A stretch of DNA of 64,000 bases from contig NC_061076.1 of the NCBI RefSeq assembly GCF_021917145.1, forward strand, positions 84,501-148,500. Direction: 5' to 3'. Under the pieces are notes generated by a model. It was not told the DNA's origin. It was given only the letters and a program-made list of their open reading frames with translations, and did no database searches. The translations under genes and the position numbers were made by a program. Each line of letters starts with the position of its first letter. Position 1 is the stretch's first letter. The DNA is from Hypomesus transpacificus (taxonomy: Eukaryota; Chordata; Actinopteri; Osmeriformes; Osmeridae). This document shows positions 48,070-58,800 of the stretch, one piece after another.

Positions 48070-49592
48070 ACCCCTAACCCTTGCTGCCCACACCACCTAA
48101 CTAACCCCTGCTGCCCACACCACCTAACTACCCCCCGGCAACACACACCACCTAACTAACCCCTGCTACACACACCACCTAACTAACCCTTGCTGCCCAC
48201 ACCACCTAACTAACCCCCTGCTGCCCAAACCACCTAACTAACCCCCTGCTACACACACCACCTAACTAACCCCTGCTACCCACACCACCTAACTAACCTC
48301 TGCTACACACCACCTAACTAACCCCTGCTGCCCACACCACCTAACTAACCCCTGCTACACACCACCTAACTAACCCCTGCTGCCCACACCACCTAACTAA
48401 CCCCTGCTACACACACCACCTAACTAACCCCTGCTGCCCACACCACCTAACTAACCCCTTGCTACACACACCACCTAACTGACCCCTGCTACCCACACCA
48501 CCTAACTAACCCCTGCTACACACCACCTAACTAACCCCTGCTGCCCACACCACCTAACTAACCCCTGCTACACACACCACCTAACTAACCCCTGCTGCAC
48601 ACACCACCTAACTAACCCCCTGCTACCCACACCACCTAACTAACCCCCTGCTGCACACACCACCTAACTAACCCCTGCTGCCAACTACACCTAACCAACC
48701 CACCCACACCACCTAACTAGCTTGCAATGTTTGGGACTACCTCGTTGTTATGATCAGTGACCTATGCTCTTTTGTAAAGTTCTCTCTTGGAAGTCGCTTT
48801 GGATAAAAGCGTCTGCTAAATGCATAAATGTAAATGTAACTATCCCCTGCTACCCACACCACCTAACTAACCCCTGCTGCCCACACCACCTAACTAACCC
48901 CCTGCTACACACACCACCTAACTAACCCCTGCTGCCCACACCACCTAACTAACCCCCTGCTACACACACCACCTAACTAACCCCTGCTACCCACACCACC
49001 TAACTAACCCCCTGCTACACACACCACCTAACAAACCCCCTGCTACACACACCACCTTACTAACCCCCTGCTACACACACCACCTAACAAACCCCCTGCT
49101 GAACACACCACCTAACTAACCCCTGCTGCCCACACCACCTAACTAACCCCCTGCTACACACACCACCTAACTAACCCCTGCTACACACACCACCTAACTA
49201 ACCCCTGCTACCCACACCACTTAACTAACCCCCTGCTGCCCACACCACCTAACTAACCCCCTGCTACACACACCACCTAACTAACATCCTGCTACACACA
49301 CAACCTAACTAAACCCCTGCTGCCCACACCACCTAACTAACCCCTGCTACACACACCACCTAACTAACCCTCTGCTGCCCACACCACCAAACTAACCCCT
49401 GCTACACACACCACCTAACTAACCCCTGCTACACACACCACCTAAATAACCCCTGCTACACACACCACCTAACTAACCCCTGCTACACACACCACCTAAC
49501 TAACCCCCTGCTGCCCACACCACCTAACTAACCCCTGCTACACACACCACCTAACCAACCCTCTGCTACACACACCACCTAACTAACCACTC
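48070..49592. repeat. CACCTAACTAACCCCTGCTACACA minisatellite, array 2 (about 1.5 kb)
   Basis: About 50 copies of a 27-30 bp unit (CCACCTAACTAACCCCTGCT plus GCCCACA or ACACACA) stand upstream of receptor copy 2. Two main unit types alternate irregularly (CTGCCCACA and CTACACACA), with CCCC or CCCCC length changes. It is interrupted once by a LINE 3' fragment at 48719-48838. The plus strand is almost free of G. Confidence 0.96.
48719..48838 (+). mobile_element. L2-type LINE 3' fragment inside array 2
   Basis: About 120 bp: GCTTGCAATGTTTGGGACTA, TCAGTGACCTATGCTC, then AGTCGCTTTGGATAAAAGCG and CTGCTAAATGCATAAATGTA. It matches the end of the longer fragment at 54533-55037. It is a short 5'-truncated insertion within the minisatellite. 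Confidence 0.8.
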
Positions 49593-50405
49593 TCTGACCA
49601 GAGACAAGACAGACATGACATGAATCAGTACAGTATGAATCCACCGATTTATTCAAAGAAAATCACAAACAAACTTTTCAAATTTTAATCAAGGAGTAAC
49701 GCACTTTCTGTCCTGCTAGTTAGTTAGACGGTTGGAATGATCCGTTGTTATTGATACAATAACGTGTATCCCAAAAGGATGTTGATATTGTTCAAATCAG
49801 CAATAAATATCAAGATCAGGAAGAACATCCAGCAGACAATAGGGAGGAAACAACCTCTAAATGGAACTGAATGATCTACTTAGATGAACTGTTGTGTAAG
49901 GATTACAGAAATGGTGAAGACTCATGGAAATCAGCACTATAGTGCACAGCGTCTACTTGTGTTCATTTCTCCATGATCAGTTTTTAAAGTCATGGAAATA
50001 TGTAGTCAATTTGAGGTAGTGACTGTTAATTGAAGCACAGCATGGATACAAACAGCATGAATACAAACAATTTTTTGTGTGCAGCACATCAAAATGAGTA
50101 AGAACTCAAAAGAGACAATTAAAGCAGATAAGACCCTCCTTTATTATGTTATACATTTGCATGATTTCACAGATATATAAATATGAGCTTCTGATCTTAT
50201 TATTTATTATGTATTTGTTCCACTTTATCCAACTCATGTTTGTCGGACAGCTCGTTCCATTTAGCCATGAGTGTTGAACCAATATCAGATAGTGGTCCCT
50301 TGAATATTGTCCCTTCAACAAACACACAGTAGGCCTATATATGTAAAACAAATCATTTAAATAAGTTGATCTGTCAAATTGTTCCATTGCGATACAAAGT
50401 ATTTG
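49593..50405. other. spacer between array 2 and receptor copy 3
   Basis: No gene. A duplicated spacer matching 45593-46350 and, in part, 43197-43820. It includes the 3' flank of copy 3, with AATAAA on the minus strand at 50408-50413 just beyond. Confidence 0.7.
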
Positions 50406-50462
50406 TATTTATTAAGCAGAAAGACCATGATAAATGTCATTTCCATTTCAGTAATGTGGCCC

Positions 50463-51434
50463 TCAGTGTTTATCTGTTGTTAAACTGGGCCCACCTGTCC
50501 AGAGAGCACACCTGAGGTGGTGCAGGAATACAAGTCTGATGGTTTGGTCTCTCAGACCATATATCAGACTGCTCAGGCACCTAGGCAAGGTTACAATGAA
50601 TATAAAGAATACATAACCAACAATTAACCTTGCAGTTCGATTCAATGTTCCAAGTCTGTATATATATCCCGTTAGTATACCGGAAAGAGAGGTGGAGAGA
50701 CACAGAAGGAGCTGAATCATGTGGAGCAGAACTGTGTTGCGGGCCTTGGTGGTCGAGGCTTTGTCTGAGGAAGCAGATCTGGCTACTGTCGTCACACCGA
50801 AATAGGAGCACACAATTACGATACCCACAGATATAAAAGTGATAGCAGTGAAGGCTTTATCATATTCATGTGCGACTGTACTATGGAAAAGTGCATCTAT
50901 AGCACAGAATTGCTGCATTATCTGATCCGCAGAAAATGTCTCATACAGAACCAGAAGAATTACACGTATCAACGGGTCGATGCTGGAGAGAGCCCACACC
51001 ACACCAATAGACACACCTGTGTTCTTGACGGTGACGATGGCAGAGTGCCTCAGTGGGAAGCACACAGCCACATACCTCTCCAGTGACATCACCGCCAAGT
51101 TCAAGGGAGACACAGAAGTCACAGTGATAGTTATCAAAACAATTATTGTACATGTATAGTGAGTCAGAAACACTGGAGGTAGAGCCAAGATCAAGAGCAG
51201 TTGACCCATTGCCAACTGGAAGGTGTCAGCGAAGAGCAGATTATACAGGAGGAGGTATCGAGGGGTCTCTCTAAAGACTGATTTGCTCCTCAGAGTGAAC
51301 AACATGATGGCATTGATGTAGAGGAAGACCATAGATGGAGACACAGAGAAAGCTCCATAAAGTCCTTTCACCAGATAAATCTGAAACATATCAGGCGTTG
51401 TGATGTTGATTTGCTGTCCTGTTGAATTTGACAT
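50463..51434 (-). CDS. odorant receptor 131-2-like, intact mosaic copy (minus-strand copy 3)
   Basis: Intact 323-residue receptor of the same subfamily. Residues 1 to about 156 are identical to copy 1. The next 15 residues (VILLVLYETFSADQIMQQFC) look like copy 2. The TM5 part (EYDKAFTAITFISVGIVIVC) is again like copy 1, and from KARNTVLLHMIQ to the end it is like copy 2. The upstream 640 bp look identical to those of copy 1. It thus appears to be a recent duplicate patched by gene conversion. Glycosylation sites, MSLERYVAVCFPLRHS and LIYGLRDQTIR are kept. Ligand unknown. Confidence 0.93.
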   Translation of the reverse strand: MSNSTGQQINITTPDMFQIYLVKGLYGAFSVSPSMVFLYINAIMLFTLRSKSVFRETPRYLLLYNLLFADTFQLAMGQLLLILALPPVFLTHYTCTIIVLITITVTSVSPLNLAVMSLERYVAVCFPLRHSAIVTVKNTGVSIGVVWALSSIDPLIRVILLVLYETFSADQIMQQFCAIDALFHSTVAHEYDKAFTAITFISVGIVIVCSYFGVTTVARSASSDKASTTKARNTVLLHMIQLLLCLSTSLSGILTGYIYRLGTLNRTARLIVGYVFFIFIVTLPRCLSSLIYGLRDQTIRLVFLHHLRCALWTGGPSLTTDKH

Positions 51435-51446
51435 GTTTGATGTAAA

Positions 51447-51776
51447 TCTGAGGGGGAAAAAAGTTGTTGAGAAAATGTTCTGTTACTTTAAATTAAAGAT
51501 ACATTTCTTAACAACTGCACATTTAAAGAAAAATGCACTTGTCATTCTCAAATAGAGTTTAAGATGAAAATAAACCCATAATACTTACCACATAGATCCT
51601 GTACTATTGTCATCAGAATCACAAAACTAAAATGAGGCAAAATAAATAAATAGTTACAAATGTCTTTATAACACGATCCTAACTGTGGGTTCTCACCTTG
51701 CTGGCTGACGAACAATCATTCAATTGATTACCTGAATGTCTTCACTTCACATTATTACAGGTGTTTAAATACCCTG
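51447..51776 (-). promoter_or_regulatory. TATA-like promoter and two noncoding 5' exons of receptor copy 3
   Basis: This is the counterpart of 44806-45135, with the same sequence as far as I compared it: TATTTAAA at 51764-51771 on the minus strand, donor GCAAG/gtgaga with exon end 51697, a small second exon with donor TGTG/gtaagt, and acceptor CCCCTCAG before the ATG. Confidence 0.6.
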
Positions 51777-52044
51777 ACCTCCAGTGAGTACAACCATGAC
51801 TTGTTGCGATGATGTCAATATTAACAAGCAATGAATCCCTAATGAAGTTCTAGGATGAAGTCACATTTGAATGTTTAATAATGAGGAGACAGGGGAGTGT
51901 ATCAGTCTTCTTGAAAAACACCCCAAGCAGCTGGTCCCAGTGCTGCGTGTCCCATTGGTTTCAAGTCACAATGAACTGGTCAAACTGGACCAAACAAGTG
52001 CAACTCTTCTTGTGGTACCAAAGCTTCTTCTGACCCAAACCCTA

Positions 52045-52213
52045 CTACCCCTAACCCCTGCTACACACACCACCTAACTAACCCCTGCTACACACACCAC
52101 CTAACTAACCCCTGCTACACACACCACCTAACTAACCCCCTGCTGCCCACACCACCTAACTAACCCCCTGCTACACACACCACCTAACTAACCCCCTGCT
52201 ACACACACCACCT
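52045..52213. repeat. CACCTAACTAACCCCTGCTACACA minisatellite, array 3 left part
   Basis: Six copies of the same 27-29 bp unit as in arrays 1 and 2 stand upstream of receptor copy 3. The array is cut by the LINE at 52214-54022 and resumes at 54023. Confidence 0.93.
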
Positions 52214-54022
52214 AAATCAAATCAAATCAAATCAAATTTATTTGTATAGCCCTTTTTACACGCAAGCATGTCACAGAGGGCTTCACATGCGCCCATAGAA
52301 CTGCCCCTCAACCAACCTAAACCCTCAAGGAAGACAAGGAAAAACTCCCAGAAAAACTCCCACCGGGAGAAAAAATGGAAGAAACCTTGGGAGGAGCAAT
52401 TCAGAGAGGGATCCCCTCCTCCAGAGACGGTTGGTAAGAGAGAGGAGCAGAACACAAGCTAAACATAGTCATACAGTGTCAATGGGTTTTGAAACACCAA
52501 AATCCATTGTTCGGCTTTATAGACGTTGGATGGGACCGGGAAACTCGCTGTTGGCCGTCATGGAGACTGGATTCCGGGTGACGACCTGGTTCAGCGTTGG
52601 CAGACCGACGACCAAGCAGGTCCTGACAGCTCAAACCCCCCACACCACAGGGAATGTGTGGGGGGGGGACAGAGAGGAGAGCAGGGATTAGAGAATGCCA
52701 GGAGCAGCTAACAGTTACAGTCAAAATAGAATGAGATCCCCACCGGTCAAGTGTGGACTAGTGCAGCAATTTAACAGAGCAAAAAGGGTATTTGATGCAG
52801 CCCCACACACCAAAACAACGACAGCCCCCCTCAGTTGGAACATGAAATCTGTTCCAGGGGAAAGAACTCTAAAGTAGGTTATACTTATACGAATAAGGAT
52901 GAAAACAGCCAGTCCCCCGTTGTCTCCAACTAGTAATAAAAACTATAACAGTAACAATATACAGCAACGGAACTATAATAATAATAATACTAACAATATA
53001 CAGTAACAGGTTTACTTTATTTGTAACATCTAGCTGGGCAATGTGAACATAAGCTATAATTAAAATTTAAAAGTTACATGTGATACACACATAGGCAAGC
53101 ACACATCCCAGGTTTACATAGAAAGTACACACATACTTCCCTTTAACAATCATAGAATTGACTAAACAAGAACGTTTTTAATCTAGTTTTAAATGTCGAG
53201 ACAGTATCAGCTTCCTTAATTGAGATGGGTAATTTGTTCCAAAGAAGAGGTGCTCTATATGAGAACGCCCTACCTCCAGCAGTTTTTTTCTTAACTTTGG
53301 GTATTACCAGATAGCCGGCATTTTGAGATCTTAGAGACCTTGCGGGGCAATAGGGTGCAAGGAGACCGGAGAGGTACAGTGGTGCCAATCCATGCAGAGA
53401 TTTGTAAGTTAGTAGTAGAACTTTGAAATCAGCTCTGGCTTGGATAGGGAGCCAGTGTAAAGAGATAAGAGTCGATGTTATATGATCAAACTTTCTAGTT
53501 TTAGTCAATAGTCTAGCAGCAGCATTTTGCACCCGCTGTAAGTTTTTTAGGTAGGTAATTGGGAGGCCAGAGAACAACACATTGCAGTAGTCCAATCGGG
53601 ACGTAACAAAAGCATGTATTAGTTTTTCAGCATCATCCTTTGAGAGGAATTTTCGTATTTTGGCAATATTACGTAGATGGAAAAATGCTGTTCTGGTGAT
53701 TTGCTTAATATGGTACTCAAACGAAAGGTCTGGGTCCATTGTGACTCCCAGATTTTTTACCAGCTGGCTTTGACATACTTTGACGCCGTCTAAGTCTAAG
53801 GTTAGATGGGATAAATTATTTCGGTGTTTTTTCGGACCAAAAATTTGAACCTCGGTTTTATCCGAATTAAGAAGAAGGAAATTTGCAGTCATCCAAGTTT
53901 TCAACCCGGAAACACAGGTTTCCATAGCATGTGGAAATTCTCCCGGCTTTATAGACATGTATAGCTGAGTATCATCTGCATAGCAGTGAAAATCTACCCC
54001 AAAACTTCTAATTATACCTAAA
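52214..54022 (-). mobile_element. 5'-truncated L2-type LINE inserted in array 3
   Basis: On the minus strand an open frame of about 290 codons (about 54022-53143) encodes the C-terminal part of a reverse transcriptase with the catalytic motif FHCYADDTQLY. It continues through LVKNLGVTMDPDLSF, SRLDYCNVLFSGLP, LQRVQNAAARLLT and APLLWNKLPISIKEAD, an order typical of L2-clade elements. A 3' UTR of about 900 bp follows and ends in an (ATTTG)n tail at about 52214-52237. The endonuclease and N-terminal RT are missing, so it is dead on arrival. A short CCTAA at both borders may be the target duplication. The remaining frame is intact, so insertion is fairly young. Confidence 0.92.
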
Positions 54023-54115
54023 AACCTAACTAACCCCCTGCTACACACACCACCTAACTAACCCCCTGCTACACACACCCCCTAACTAACCCCCTGCTAC
54101 ACACACCCCCTAACT
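54023..54115. repeat. minisatellite, array 3 right part
   Basis: Three copies of the CCTAACTAACCCCCTGCTAC unit continue the array beyond the LINE. The first abuts the truncated 5' end of the LINE. Confidence 0.9.
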
Positions 54116-54530
54116 ACCCAGAAAAAAATGACAGATGTTATTAACAGTGATGTTGACCTGTTGTTGTGTTGACATGTCTGAGTAAAATCTGAATAGAAAA
54201 GCAGATTCATAATTTTATAGAACACCCAAACACATTCTCTGGCATATGAAACATCAACCTTACATATGCGGTTTGTCTCATATTGTATTCAGTGTGTGTA
54301 GACGTTAAAGTGTTTCTTGAATTGAATATATACAATATTGTATCTATATTATAAAATATAGATACAGTATTTGATTGAACTGTGAACTTTTCCACCCAAA
54401 CAAGTTAAAAAGACGTTGACCATCCCCTAACCCCTGATCCCTTCTTATTTAAGTCCCTAAACAAAAATAGTTATATACTTCACTCACTAATCCACGGTCA
54501 ACCCTTAACCTGATTCACCGTATGGTTTGT
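54116..54530. other. spacer with a faint receptor 5' remnant
   Basis: No intact gene. At 54119-54200 the minus strand resembles the start region of the minus-strand receptors (TCAACAACAGGTCAACATCA against the coding start, and CATGTCTGAG near the ATG). This suggests the stump of a further receptor copy. The rest is AT-rich. Confidence 0.35.
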
Positions 54531-54532
54531 TA

Positions 54533-55037
54533 TACATGTCCTTGGCTCCCCAATGGTGGAACCAGCTCCCCACCTCCATCAGAGACACTGACTGTCTCCC
54601 CACCTTCAAGAAAAGGCTCAAGACGCACTAACATTCCGGGAGTACAACGGCACTTAGGAATGCTTAGCTAGACCTGTGTCAGTTTCCTCCAGGATCATAA
54701 TGACTCTTATTGAGAGACTTGTTGCTCTTGTTGGTTAGTTGTAACGGATTAAAATTCTTGTACTCACTAAAATATTTTTTACAGTTTATTGTTTTTCTAT
54801 AGGTACACTTGCACTTTTTGAGTTTTATGTTGTTTAATTGTAACTTGTTTAACTACATGCCCTTAAGGTTCTTCCATTTGGCACTTATTTGGTTTTCACA
54901 ATGTGTGCTTCATGTTTTAGCTGCTCACAATGTTTGGGGCTATCTTGTTGTCATGATCAGTGACATATGCACTTTTGTAAAGCTCTCTCTTGTTGCTTTG
55001 GATAAAAGCGTCTTCTAAATGCATACATGTAAATGTA
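54533..55037 (+). mobile_element. L2-type LINE 3' fragment
   Basis: On the plus strand the end of a LINE reverse transcriptase frame is readable (WWNQLPTSIRDTDCLPTFKK, then RLKTH and a stop near 54630). A 3' UTR of about 400 bp follows, ending TTGCTTTGGATAAAAGCGTC and ATGCATACATGTAAATGTAA. It is 5'-truncated. Its final 120 bp match the fragment inside array 2. Confidence 0.8.
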
Positions 55038-55194
55038 ATGTCCATCTGGAAAGTTGTCCAGGGAAACTGTTTGGAAAAAGGCAGGCACTTTCAAAAAATT
55101 ATTTGCAGGTAATTGGATGAACCATCTGTCTATCACTGTCTGTTATGGGAAAACTTCAACCACGCCCGTGGCTGCCAGTAGTTCCTCAAAGATT

Positions 55195-55280
55195 CTGATT
55201 GGTCCGAACCACTGTGGTTTGATTCTGATTGGTCCGAACCACTGTGGTTTGATTCTGATTGGTCCAAACCACTGTGGTTT
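55195..55280. repeat. 30-bp tandem repeat
   Basis: Three copies of GATTCTGATTGGTCCGAACC plus ACTGTGGTTT, with one base difference. Each has an ATTGG (CCAAT-box core). It lies in intergenic DNA before the plus-strand receptors. Confidence 0.9.
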
Positions 55281-55314
55281 GAGTAAAAAAATGATAACTT
55301 GGAGCTTGGCACGA

Positions 55315-55488
55315 TGCATTCTCGCAAGGTCAAGATCTGGTGAAACCAGCTGTCTCGCAAGGTCAAGATCTGGTGAAACCAACTGTCTCGCAAGGTCAAG
55401 ATCTGGTGAAACCAGCTGTCTCGCAAGGTCAAGATCTGGTGAAACCAGCTGTCTCGCAAGGTCAAGATCTGGTGAAACCAGCTGTCTC
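55315..55488. repeat. 33-bp tandem repeat
   Basis: Five copies of CTCGCAAGGTCAAGATCTGG plus TGAAACCAGCTGT, nearly identical. The period is a multiple of three, which keeps a frame open (LARSRSGETSC repeats), but nothing suggests a gene. Confidence 0.93.
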
Positions 55489-56490
55489 CTTCCTCCCAAA
55501 AGTGTTTGTTGATTTAGCTGACACAGGAACTTCTGTAATTACACTAATTAATGAGACAAACATTGAGCTGACTTTCGTGAGTTTTTGTTTATCCTCATTC
55601 AGTCCCTATCCCCTCATTATCAAGCATTAATATTTAATGTTGTAGTTTAGAACTGAAGCATCCCCTGTTTCCTTAATTAAAGTTCTAGTAAATGTTGACA
55701 TCATTGATGTACTATTGCATGGTTTTCTACACAGCAGTAGTTCACCTGCTTGTCAGTTGGGCTCTTTTTGAACGTTAAATCTAAATTTAAATTTTGTGTA
55801 GTTAACGAGACAAACAACACTCTGATCTTGTCCCCTGTCCCCTCATTAAAACATTAATATTTAATGTAGTTTAGAATTAATTATTCCTTTAGGCCTTCAT
55901 TAAAGTTCGGAGTAAACATTGACATCATTTAGGTTGTGTGTGGTTTTGTTGACGAGGGATCAATGTTTCCTTGTGGAAAGATGATGTAATCTAATCTGTG
56001 ACAATAGAGAGTAAAGCAGGTGTGTGGCCTTCACCATGAGATCACAGCATCGTGACCGCGGCCCTCCTCATCTGACCACAAGACAAGAATGAATCTACAA
56101 TCAATCACAAACAACACATTCACTTTTGTGTGTCAAAAGTGATACATTGGAGAAGGAGTACATTTCACAATCTTGAACTCAATTTGACCTCTAACTGTGC
56201 AACTGTTGATTCTTGTATCTTTTTTCAATACTGTATTTTATGCAAATTATAAATGTTTGCAAAAAGGACTTCAGAGAAGCCATCCATGTCAGACAATCCT
56301 TTCTACCTTGATACAAACAATCGTACATCTACACAAACAGACACACTTTAGATATCCCTGGTGTATGTCACAGTTTACACCCAAACCACATACACACTGT
56401 CTCACACACACACACACACATTAGATTTCACTGATGGTGCAATCAAATTGGTGTCTATTTTATTGGTGTCCTTACTGTAATAGGGATCTG
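55489..56490. other. upstream unit of the receptor pseudogene
   Basis: No gene. From about 55685 the sequence resembles the regions before the two intact plus-strand genes (about 58105-58800 and 60940-61610), including TGATGTACTATTGCATGG. It marks the left edge of the tandemly duplicated unit. A short (CA)n run is at 56402-56420. Confidence 0.6.
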
Positions 56491-56495
56491 AATGA

Positions 56496-57685
56496 ATTTA
56501 AATAGGAGGATTTCATGCAAGTGTTTTCTTTCTTTCAGATGCAGCTGTGACATGTCAAACGTAACCCAACCCAAGGACAACTTTACCCTCGCTTACAGAA
56601 CGAGTTTCCTCTTTGGAACACTTTCTGTCAAACCATTGTTCATCTTTCTTTATATCAACGGAGTCCTTTTATTCACTTTAACAAACAAGCCAGTCTTTAG
56701 AGAGACACCTCGATACGTCTTGTTGTACAATCTTCTTTTTGCCGACACCTTCCAGTTAGTAGTTGGACACATACTGTACATACTGGCTACAGCCCGCGTG
56801 TATATGATTCGCTACCTCTGTGTCATAACTGTCATATTGGCCATGCTTACTACTGAAATCTCCCCTTACAACCTGGCGGTGATGTCACTGGAGAGGTATG
56901 TGGCTGTGTGCTTCCCACTGAGGCACTCTGCCATCGTCACCATCAAGAACACAGGTGTGTCTATTGCTGTGGTTTGGGCCATCTGCGGCATAAACACCAT
57001 CATCCGAATATTTATGTTGATCCTCCTGGAGTCTTTGCCTCTAGATCAGTACATGCTGGGTTTCTGTGCTAAAGAAACACTTTTCAAACAGAAACTGTTC
57101 TATGATTTTGATAAAGCCTTCATTGGTGTTACTTTCACATCTGTGGGAATTGTAATCTTGTGCTCCTACTTTGGTGCGATGATGGGGTCAGATGGCTGAG
57201 CGATTAGGGAATCTGGCTATGAATCAGAAGGTTGCCAGTTTGAGCCAAATGATATTGTGTCCTTGGGCAAGGCACTTCACCCTACTTGTCTCGGGGAGAA
57301 TGTTACTGTACCTACAGTAAGTCGCTCTGGATAAGAGCGTCTGCAAAATGACTAGATGTAAATGATTGTAGCCAAATCTGCCTCCTCAAACAAAACCTCA
57401 CCCACCAAGGCCCACAACACACTTGTGCTGCACATGATTCAGCTGCTTCTCATTCTGTCTTCCACCCTCGTCTCCCCTATTGTAACAGCCTTCAGTGACA
57501 AAGTGGACAGACCCACACTGGAACGTATTTATTATATTCTGTTTTTGTGCCTTGTGAACGCCCAGGTGTCTGAGTGGGCTGATATATGGCCTGAGAGACC
57601 AAACCATCAGACCCTTTCTTCTGTACCACCTCAGTTTTGGTCTCAGATGTCCCAAACTTGGACAAACATCCACTGTGCCTTCTAA
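56496..57685 (+). pseudogene. odorant receptor 131-2-like pseudogene broken by a SINE
   Basis: Related to the two intact plus-strand genes, with the same start (ATG at 56552, MSNVTQPKDNF) and MSLERYVAVCFPLRHS. Three lesions are visible. First, the TATA-like box (ATTTAAAT, 56496-56503) is joined almost directly to the coding-exon acceptor (TTTCAG, 56538), so the noncoding exon and intron of about 360 bp found in its neighbours are gone. Second, a SINE (57183-57361) splits the codons of intracellular loop 3 and brings a stop. Third, after the SINE two bases are missing where neighbours read GTGAACTTGCCCAGG (here GTGAACGCCCAGG), shifting the TM7 frame. No full receptor can be made. Confidence 0.92.
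57183..57361 (+). mobile_element. tRNA-derived SINE inside the receptor pseudogene
   Basis: About 178 bp of the same family as the copy at 27133: TCAGATGGCTGAGCGATTAG head, CACTTCACCCTACTTGTCTC body, AGTCGCTCTGGATAAGAGCG tail with GACTAGATGTAA. ATGAT stands on both sides (before GGGGTCAG and after GATGTAA) and is the likely target duplication. The B-box region is partly deleted compared with the other copy. Confidence 0.92.
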
Positions 57686-57689
57686 CAAA

Positions 57690-58800
57690 CATTTATTACA
57701 CCCCTTTGTACCACCGTATCATTTATTACATTTACATCATTGTCTGACTAAATGAATGCAGGATAGCTGCTTTTTTTTCTTGTAGTAGGTTGCAGAATGT
57801 AAGTGTACAACAGAATAGAAGGTTGCATTAATTGCTGATTGTTTCACGAAATTGGCTAGAAATAGGTTTGTAAACCTGTGGATTATATTGGAAGTAAAAG
57901 CTTGCTTAATATAAATAGTTTCAAACCGTGACGTTGTAATTCATGCGTTTCTTTTATCAGTCTGTGGAGTTTATTGAGTGTCTCCTCCTGCTGTATAATC
58001 TGAAACAAACCCTTTCTGGTCTGGGAAATCAAGTAAATGACATTCATTACTAAATAACAGATTTACTAACAGCAAAACTTTTTTTAACAAAATGTACAAA
58101 ATGTATGACATCATTGATGTACTATTGCATGGTTTTCTACACAGCAGCAGTTCACCTGTTGGTCAGTGTTTTTTTTTTATGTTAAATCTAAATTTAAATC
58201 TTGTCTAGTAAACAAGACAAACACTCTGATCCTGTCCCCTGTCCCCTCATTAAAAATCATTAATATTTAATGTTGTTTGGAATCAATTATTCCTTGAGGC
58301 CTTCATTAAAGTTCTGAGTAAACACTGACATTATTTATGTTGTGTATGGTTTATGAGAGGTGAGCGTAAGGAGTTAATTAATATAACTTAACTTTGACCC
58401 CTAACTGTGCAACTTTTTATTATTTTAACTTTTTATTCCATACATTATTTAATGCAAATTATAAATGTTGGCAAAAAGAACTTCAGAGAAGCCGTGCTCG
58501 TGTATCATGTCAGACCATACTTTCCACCCTGATGCTAAGAATCCTACACCCACACAAACATGCACACTTTAGATATCCCTTATGTACGCCACAGTTTTCA
58601 CCCAAACCGATACACACACACACACACACACAGACAAACAGAAATACACGCACTGTTTCACACAAACAGATACACACAGACACCCACACAAACTGTCTCA
58701 CAGAAACAGACACACGTTCCCACATATACACACTAGATTTCACTGATGATGCAATCACATTGGTGTCTGTTATTGGTGGCCTCAATAAGGATATGGACTA
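57690..58800. other. 3' flank of the pseudogene and upstream unit of the next receptor
   Basis: No gene. The sequence matches 60500-61610 over most of its length, showing the tandem duplication. It includes a (CA)n run near 58613-58632 and ACAGATACACACAGACACCC-like repeats. Confidence 0.6.

Noticed and set aside
48070-49592. CRISPR-like regular array
   Set aside because: The units are directly adjacent without unique spacers, the setting is a fish nuclear genome, and the same repeat stands near each receptor: it is a minisatellite.
53143-54048. A host gene of 301 codons on the minus strand
   Set aside because: It is the reverse transcriptase end of an L2-type LINE; the first codons are read from the adjoining minisatellite.
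55054-55512. 152-codon plus-strand frame
   Set aside because: It is held open by 30- and 33-bp tandem repeats; no splice signals and no resemblance to any family.
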